A DNA stretch of 64,000 nt from the NCBI GenBank assembly GCA_018110825.1, contig JAGBCL010000105.1, positions 62,001-126,000 on the forward strand. Direction: 5' to 3'. This DNA is from Oscillospiraceae bacterium (GTDB lineage Bacteria > Bacillota > Clostridia > Oscillospirales > Ruminococcaceae). This document shows positions 59,131 through 64,000 of the stretch, piece after piece. The position numbers were made by a program, and so were the translations under genes. Each line of letters opens with the position of its first letter. Position 1 is the first letter of the stretch. Under the pieces are notes generated by a model. That model saw only the letters and a list, made by a program, of their open reading frames with translations, did no database searches and was not told where the DNA came from.

Positions 59131-61323
59131 TCAATCCTTTCGTTTTTTGCATTTTTTTATTGCCTTGTGCTGCATTCTGTAACAAACATATGCGTTTTTC
59201 TTTTCGTCCTTTTCGGGCTTTGCTCCGCCGTAACATGCTTTAATAAACGGTTTTGTCAGCGGCTCAAGGCTGATTGATGTTTTCTGATTTGTGTATTCTG
59301 CAAGCTGTTCAGGGGTAAGTGCCTTGCAGCTTTGTCCGAATCTGCGTTCCATGTTTGCGGCGTGACGGTTGTAAAGAAGAACAACCGCCTTGTCAGAATC
59401 TGAAAGTCTGACTCTGAGTCTGAACAGCCGCTCCATAAGCTTAGGAAATAAAATCATAAGCAGAACAAGCAGTCCTATAACTGCCACAGCAATAATTGCG
59501 GTAAATACTATCGCAAGAGGGTCTGTTCGTTCATTTTCGTTGTTTTGCCCCTCACCTGCGGCAACTATTTCAGCAGGGGTAGGTTCGTATACAACCCAGC
59601 CTGCGCCGGGGATATATACTTCAGGGTAAGCATGGGCGTTGTCCGTATAAATGTAATACAAGTCATCGGTGGTCTTTGAACCTTGCATTACAAAGCCTTC
59701 GACATATCGCACCGTAAGCCCCGATGCCCTTGCAAGCAGGGTATAGGCTGTTGCAAAATCGGAACAAATTCCTCTCTTGCTTTCAAACAGGAAATATTCC
59801 GGCGTGTCAGTTTCCTCAGGCGGTTCATAAGCAAGGTCATAAACAAAACCGTTTCGCAGGAAATATTCCTCAATGGCTTCCGCTTTCTGATAATCGTATT
59901 CCAGTCCGTCGGTAATCTGATTTGCAAGCCGCTGTATCTGCACGGGAATATCCATCTGTGTATTTTCACGGTACTCCATAGCAATTTGATGTGTACGGTA
60001 AAATTCACGGATAACATCGCTGTTCTCGGAGAATTTCACATACATAAACGAAAGGAAGGTGCCGTAATCTTCAGCGGATACGTCGCATAAGCCTTCAGTG
60101 ATAAGTTCCTCAAAAACATCTTCGGAGTAATACCGCACTGTGTAGCTTGCGTTTTCGGGAAGATGTCTTATGTTGGTAAAAATTTCACCGTCGTCAGAGC
60201 GTGCACTGTAGGAAGCCGTTACACTTGGAAGGCTGAGTCCCGTTGCACGAAGCGGGGAAAGGATATATGCGGCAGGATAATTCTGCGTGTAAATTACCGC
60301 ATAGCTTTCGGTTTCTTCAATTTCGGTAAGTCTATCGGCGGCAGGGTAGAAGTCTGCGACAGAAGGGGTGTCTTCAAACACCACATTCACTGTTTCTCCC
60401 AGCTTTGCATAATTCAGCAGAGGAGCTTTTTCCTGCCATTTCTTGCTGCCTGTCATTTCGTCAATTTCAACCCATCCGCCCTGTTCAGCGTCATAAATAT
60501 CGAAAACCTGAGTTTTCATATACACTGGATTTTTGGTATTTGCAAGATATATAAGAACGCTTTCTCCGCGGCGGAGGTCATCTGTGCCGCCGGAAATGTC
60601 TTTGTATTCGCCCGTGTAACGTGCTTCGGAGCTTCCTCCAATCTGGAATCTGTTTGTAAATTCCTCAAATTTTTCGTAATACGGAGCAACCTCAGGCTTC
60701 GGAATAAGCAGTGCAAGCATAATTACCGCAAGCGTAAAATCCGTGTAGACCGTAAGTGTTGACTTGCCGCGGGTCTTTGCATCTGCGGTAAGTGTTTTTC
60801 GTGAATTGAATACAAAAATCATTATATTCAGTGCTGAAACAATTGCAGGATAAGCGTAGGGAAGGGAAGTAACGGTTTTTACCGCAAGAGCAAACGGAAT
60901 AAGCGATATCAGCGTAATGATTGATGAACGGTAGATTACCCTTGTGAAATAGCATGCAACTGATGTAAAGAAAAATCCCATCAGCACCGTAAGCATAAGG
61001 ATATATGACGTTTTCGTTTCAACGGCTTCCGAGCCTGAGAAGAACCATTGCACAAATTCTATCATATCTGTAAGGCTGGTTATGGCGAAACTCGGAACAA
61101 AGCTGACAAGTACCATTGCCGCCACATAAAGAACCGAACCGTATTTCTTTTTTCGTGTAAATTCGATAAAGAGGATAACCGCCGCAGACATTACAGCACC
61201 GAGCACAGAACAGAAATTTATTACCGAGGAAAGATAGATATGTATCGTTGCCGTTATGCAGACCGTGCAAAGCGCCCATAACAACAGATATTCACCGTAC
61301 ACGGCGAGCTTTTTGTCTTTCAC
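59131..61323 (-). CDS. Transglutaminase-domain membrane protein
   Basis: A 730-residue protein: N-terminal cluster of about six transmembrane helices, a large extracytoplasmic region, a transglutaminase-like domain with Cys about 520 (GICSDFATAY), His about 564 (NAHAYPEVY) and a Glu in place of the usual Asp (WVVYEPTP), then a transmembrane helix and a basic, cysteine-containing cytoplasmic tail. This is the TgpA-like layout, and DUF4129-like tails occur in such proteins. GTG 61323 is chosen, with AAAGGAGG upstream. Target unknown. Confidence 0.85.
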   Translation of the reverse strand: MKDKKLAVYGEYLLLWALCTVCITATIHIYLSSVINFCSVLGAVMSAAVILFIEFTRKKKYGSVLYVAAMVLVSFVPSFAITSLTDMIEFVQWFFSGSEAVETKTSYILMLTVLMGFFFTSVACYFTRVIYRSSIITLISLIPFALAVKTVTSLPYAYPAIVSALNIMIFVFNSRKTLTADAKTRGKSTLTVYTDFTLAVIMLALLIPKPEVAPYYEKFEEFTNRFQIGGSSEARYTGEYKDISGGTDDLRRGESVLIYLANTKNPVYMKTQVFDIYDAEQGGWVEIDEMTGSKKWQEKAPLLNYAKLGETVNVVFEDTPSVADFYPAADRLTEIEETESYAVIYTQNYPAAYILSPLRATGLSLPSVTASYSARSDDGEIFTNIRHLPENASYTVRYYSEDVFEELITEGLCDVSAEDYGTFLSFMYVKFSENSDVIREFYRTHQIAMEYRENTQMDIPVQIQRLANQITDGLEYDYQKAEAIEEYFLRNGFVYDLAYEPPEETDTPEYFLFESKRGICSDFATAYTLLARASGLTVRYVEGFVMQGSKTTDDLYYIYTDNAHAYPEVYIPGAGWVVYEPTPAEIVAAGEGQNNENERTDPLAIVFTAIIAVAVIGLLVLLMILFPKLMERLFRLRVRLSDSDKAVVLLYNRHAANMERRFGQSCKALTPEQLAEYTNQKTSISLEPLTKPFIKACYGGAKPEKDEKKNAYVCYRMQHKAIKKCKKRKD

Positions 61324-61348
61324 AGTGTATCCTCCTTTCCTGAATTCT

Positions 61349-61388
61349 AAAAAAGGGGTACATAGCAATGCGTCGCATTTTGTACCCC
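61349..61388 (-). terminator. Terminator between the LRR and transglutaminase genes
   Basis: Minus strand stem GGGGTACA / TGTACCCC with an inner AATGCG/CGCATT stem, then six T. It separates genes that otherwise look like one operon. Confidence 0.8.
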
Positions 61389-61394
61389 ATAAAA

Positions 61395-62594
61395 TCAACT
61401 TTGAGTTTTATTGTTCTTTTTTGTCATAACAAGCATTGTTGCAAGCACCGCAATTACAACCGCCATGATTACAATTACAACCACAACGCCGACACTGAGA
61501 CCGTCTGATTTTTCAGCAGGTGCAGAGGTTGCGGCAGATGATTCTGCAGCAGACGCTTCTGTTTCAGCAATTTCCTCGGAGGTTGTAACTTCTTCTCCTG
61601 CCGAGCTGTCTGTAACAGCTTCTGTTTCGTCAGCAACGTCATTCTCAGCAGCTGTTTCTGGAGCAGGTTTTTCTGTTTCGGCAGTTTCTGTTTCGGCAGT
61701 TGTTTCAGTTGTTCCAACTGTGGAAACAGTATACTCGCCCGTAAGGTCAGCAGCGATTGTAATATTGTTCTGTGCCCAGCTTTCAAAGCTTTCTTCAGCT
61801 TCTTCGGAGCAGTGAACGGTTGCACTTACGTTGCGGAACACATCACTGTCGAGGGCAGGTGCTTCCGTGCCGTAAACGTAGACATCTTTAAGTGCGTTGC
61901 AGTCCGCAAAAACGCTCATTCCGATTTTCTTTACGTCAGGACCGATTGAGATTTTTTCAAATCCGCACTTGCTGAATGTGTTTGCGTAAATTTCGGTAAT
62001 GCCTGAAGGAATTACGAATTCAGTCAATGCCTTGCAGTCCTGAAACGCACCCTCACCGATATATGTTACCGCTTCTGAAATCGGGAATTCTGACATTGAT
62101 TCGCAGGAAGAAAACGCATAATCACCGATAACGGAAACTGATGACGGCATTGTAACCTTAATAAGCTTTCTGTTGTTAGAGAAAGCGTTCTTGCCGATTT
62201 CAACAGTGTTTTTCGGAAGAGTTACAAGAGAAAGCTGATTTCTTGAAGTAAGGGCGTTTTCGGGAATGATTCCGTTTTCGGTTTCAGTTCCTGCAAGCTC
62301 AAGAATTTCAAGATTCGGAATGTTTGTCAGTGCCGCATAATCGTCGGCATTCAGAGTACCCTCAAGAACAGCGACATTCTTTATAAAGTTGAAATCCGTG
62401 CCGTCAGCCGCTTCTGTAAGAGCATCTGCAAGTTTTCCCATTTCAAAGCTTGCTACTGTGATGTTTTCGCTGTCATCAGCACTTGCTGTAAGCGGCAGAA
62501 TTATAATACCCAGCAGAAGAGCAATTGCAACAAAAACAATAAAAATTCTCAGCACCAGGTTTTTCTTCTTCACGTATGTAGTCTTTTTTGCCAT
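61395..62594 (-). CDS. BspA-type leucine-rich-repeat surface protein
   Basis: A 399-residue protein: signal peptide/TM near residues 14-38 (LRIFIVFVAIALLLGIIILP), LRR_5/BspA repeats (phrases IGKNAFSNNRKLIKVTMP, IGDYAFSSCESM, IGEGAFQDCKALTEFVIP, MSVFADCNALKDVYVYG), a threonine/glutamate/alanine-rich stalk, a C-terminal transmembrane helix and a basic tail. Such repeats mediate binding to host or other cell surfaces. No sortase motif. GGAGG site. Confidence 0.88.
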   Translation of the reverse strand: MAKKTTYVKKKNLVLRIFIVFVAIALLLGIIILPLTASADDSENITVASFEMGKLADALTEAADGTDFNFIKNVAVLEGTLNADDYAALTNIPNLEILELAGTETENGIIPENALTSRNQLSLVTLPKNTVEIGKNAFSNNRKLIKVTMPSSVSVIGDYAFSSCESMSEFPISEAVTYIGEGAFQDCKALTEFVIPSGITEIYANTFSKCGFEKISIGPDVKKIGMSVFADCNALKDVYVYGTEAPALDSDVFRNVSATVHCSEEAEESFESWAQNNITIAADLTGEYTVSTVGTTETTAETETAETEKPAPETAAENDVADETEAVTDSSAGEEVTTSEEIAETEASAAESSAATSAPAEKSDGLSVGVVVVIVIMAVVIAVLATMLVMTKKNNKTQS

Positions 62595-62598
62595 TTGA

Positions 62599-63432
62599 TT
62601 AATCCTCCCTGTTTTCGGTGTGGCCTATGGAAAATCTTCCCGCAATCTGAACGTCCTGCCCTGTAAACAGCAGAACGTCGGTTGTAAGCGGATTCTGAGC
62701 CTTTCTGTATTCGCTCAGAATAACCGTGCCGAGTCCCTTTATGACATCGTTTGTAAGATTTTTCAGCACCAGCAGATTTTCTCTTGATGGAGCAACAACG
62801 AGAAACTTCTCGCCGAATTTTTTCTTTACCGCAGAATGAAAATCGTTGCACAGCATAAGTGCACTGCTGAAAGTTTCAGCTTCAATTTTTATTTCCAGTG
62901 CCATGAGGCCGCCCGGAAGTTCTTCCTCGCTTATCACTGCCCTGGAGAGAAGTCTGCACATATTTCTGTCTGCAACCGAAAAAACGACTTCCTTCGGAAC
63001 GCTCCAGCGTTTAAGAGTTGCTTCGTCAAGGAAAAAAATCGTCTCGTCATCGGGTGTGTAAACAACAACCTTTTTCAGTCCCTCTACAAAGTCGGTGCTT
63101 ATCATATTCCGTCTGACATCCTTGTCACGCATAGGCATAAGACGGAGAAACTCCTGACCGTTGGTGAAAGAAATCATTCTGCTTTTTGTGGCAACCTCTT
63201 TTTCGAGGCGGCGGACGATTTTCTCCAGTTTTTCGTCGGTAGGATTTTTCTCATAAGCCGCACGGGGCTTTGTTGTATCAAATCTGAAAGAAGCCGTGCC
63301 GTTAGCAAGCTCGTAGCTGTTTCTGCTTTCGTGGGAAATAATGTGGAGGTGCAGATTCTTCAGTATGTTTCTGAATTCAGCTTCAAATTTATCATGAGTA
63401 AAAAAACCGCCGAGTTTGTCCGTCAGTTTCAT
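62599..63432 (-). CDS. DUF1444-like protein
   Basis: A 277-residue soluble protein. The middle and end (STDFVEGLKKVVVYTPDD, VFSVADRNMCRLLSRA, FSSALMLCNDFHSAVKKKFGE, VVAPSRENLLVLKN) match the style of DUF1444/UPF0354 (YtpQ) proteins, whose function is unknown. ATG 63432 has AAAGGAG. It lies 4 bases before the LRR gene and is probably the first gene of that operon (promoter 63473-63501). Confidence 0.6.
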   Translation of the reverse strand: MKLTDKLGGFFTHDKFEAEFRNILKNLHLHIISHESRNSYELANGTASFRFDTTKPRAAYEKNPTDEKLEKIVRRLEKEVATKSRMISFTNGQEFLRLMPMRDKDVRRNMISTDFVEGLKKVVVYTPDDETIFFLDEATLKRWSVPKEVVFSVADRNMCRLLSRAVISEEELPGGLMALEIKIEAETFSSALMLCNDFHSAVKKKFGEKFLVVAPSRENLLVLKNLTNDVIKGLGTVILSEYRKAQNPLTTDVLLFTGQDVQIAGRFSIGHTENRED

Positions 63433-63472
63433 GGCAAGCAGGCTCCTTTCGTAAATTTCAAAATACAAATAT

Positions 63473-63501
63473 AGTATAGCATATCTGAAGAAAATTGTAC
63501 A
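63473..63501 (-). promoter_or_regulatory. Possible promoter of the DUF1444/LRR operon
   Basis: Minus strand TGTACA, 17-bp spacer, TATACT. Confidence 0.5.
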
Positions 63502-63539
63502 CACTTTTTCGGGATATTTTTTAAAAAATTATCAGCAAA

Positions 63540-64000
63540 TCAATCGTGTCTTTGTTCTGTATTTGCAAAGGTTTCGCAGAAGCGTCCCGCAAAAGCAGGC
63601 TCCTCGCCCTTGACGTAAAGATGTGAAATATCTCCGAAGGCACTGACACGGAAGGACGCAATTCCGTCACGTCTTTCCTCCGTATTCACAGTTGTCACAG
63701 AGGTAGGTGCAGCCATAAAGCCGTGCCACAAAGCCATAGGCGAAATACCGAGCAGGTGACCCAGTATTACACATTCCACACCGAAGTGGCAGAAAATTGC
63801 GATAGTGTCCTCGTTGGGATTTTCAGCACGGTAATACATACCCTCACGCTTGTAACCGTGACGTGCAAGAAGCTCATCAAGTCCGTCCCATACCCAGCGC
63901 AGACCTTCCTCCATTCCAGCCTCTTTCATAACAGGCACGTCGTACCACTTGTCCTTGTCGTAATATTCAGGTACGGCCGTCCATTTTTCGGGAAGCATAT
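63540..64000 (-). CDS. Histidine phosphatase family protein, 5' end outside window
   Basis: The visible C-terminal part of about 153 residues matches the phosphoglycerate-mutase-like family: IAIFCHFGVECVILGHLLG carries the second catalytic His, followed by MALWHGFMAAPTSVTTVNTEE and FGDISHL. The N-terminal RHGET part lies beyond the window end. Substrate unknown (sugar or nucleotide phosphate). Confidence 0.82.
   Translation of the reverse strand, partial: MLPEKWTAVPEYYDKDKWYDVPVMKEAGMEEGLRWVWDGLDELLARHGYKREGMYYRAENPNEDTIAIFCHFGVECVILGHLLGISPMALWHGFMAAPTSVTTVNTEERRDGIASFRVSAFGDISHLYVKGEEPAFAGRFCETFANTEQRHD

Noticed and set aside
1-64000. Mobile elements with transposase, prophage, rRNA or tRNA genes
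   Set aside because: No transposase, integrase or phage structural gene was recognised and no tRNA or rRNA sequence was noticed while reading; a tRNAscan run would be decisive for small tRNAs.

Overview
The window looks like a stretch of chromosome from an anaerobic gut Firmicute of the Ruminococcus/Oscillospiraceae type. This is inferred from gene content: a type II fatty-acid operon with a split acetyl-CoA carboxylase, a FabV-type enoyl reductase, a GH94 phosphorylase, a 2-hydroxyacyl-CoA dehydratase activator, DUF5696/YIP1/NHL proteins beside sugar permeases, and AGGAGG ribosome sites with TTGACA/TATAAT promoters. No rRNA, tRNA, CRISPR array, prophage or IS transposase was seen. Both window ends cut a gene.

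Layout. 1-6.4 kb: a + strand surface/transport operon (NHL-TPR protein, YIP1 membrane protein, DUF5696 protein, two sugar ABC permeases) ended by duplicated terminators. 6.5-10.5 kb: thyA, a small membrane protein, folA, a sirtuin, a lipoprotein and nadC. 10.6-15.1 kb: a two-part CoA-dehydratase activator whose halves are separated by a hairpin-rich repeat. 15.3-18.1 kb: serS and a chemoreceptor. 18.2-18.9 kb: a HEPN/nucleotidyltransferase-like pair. 19.0-27.9 kb (- strand): the operon fabH, membrane protein, fabG, fabF, accB, fabZ, accC, zinc-ribbon protein, accD, accA, acpP, with a promoter/operator-like region at about 28.0 kb. 28.2-31.3 kb (+): fabD, SCP2-like protein, aroE, TPR membrane protein. 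31.3-35.9 kb (-): Nudix hydrolase, two membrane or surface proteins and an EF-G paralogue. 36.3-40.6 kb (+): a four-gene NRPS-like set (hydrolase, free condensation domain, carrier protein, AMP-ligase). 40.7-45.5 kb (+): a HExxH zinc protein, two possible small RNAs, metG, an FMN-binding protein and tatD. 45.5-54.5 kb (-): rnr, secG, a lipoprotein, flavin reductase, ABM monooxygenase, HD-GYP protein, Nudix, an unknown protein and a GH94 phosphorylase. 54.8-58.3 kb (+): fabV, pepV-like dipeptidase and an unknown Cys-rich barrel-like protein. 58.4-64 kb (-): SDR, transglutaminase, leucine-rich surface protein, DUF1444-like protein and a partial histidine phosphatase.

How the genes work together. 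The accABCD, fab and acpP genes plus fabD and fabV supply nearly all of fatty-acid synthesis; the enoyl reductase lies about 27 kb away from the operon. The AMP-ligase, carrier protein and condensation domain form a minimal assembly line that probably activates an acyl or aminoacyl group and joins it to a second substrate.

The most unusual signal is not a gene. At least nine hairpin-rich elements sit between co-directional genes, in two related families. Linker sequences are conserved between copies while paired stems differ in sequence but stay complementary. Some copies sit between two Shine-Dalgarno sequences, some place a hairpin between the ribosome site and the start codon, and one separates the two halves of the CoA-dehydratase activator. 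They look either like structured RNA elements or like mobile palindromic elements whose stems change freely.
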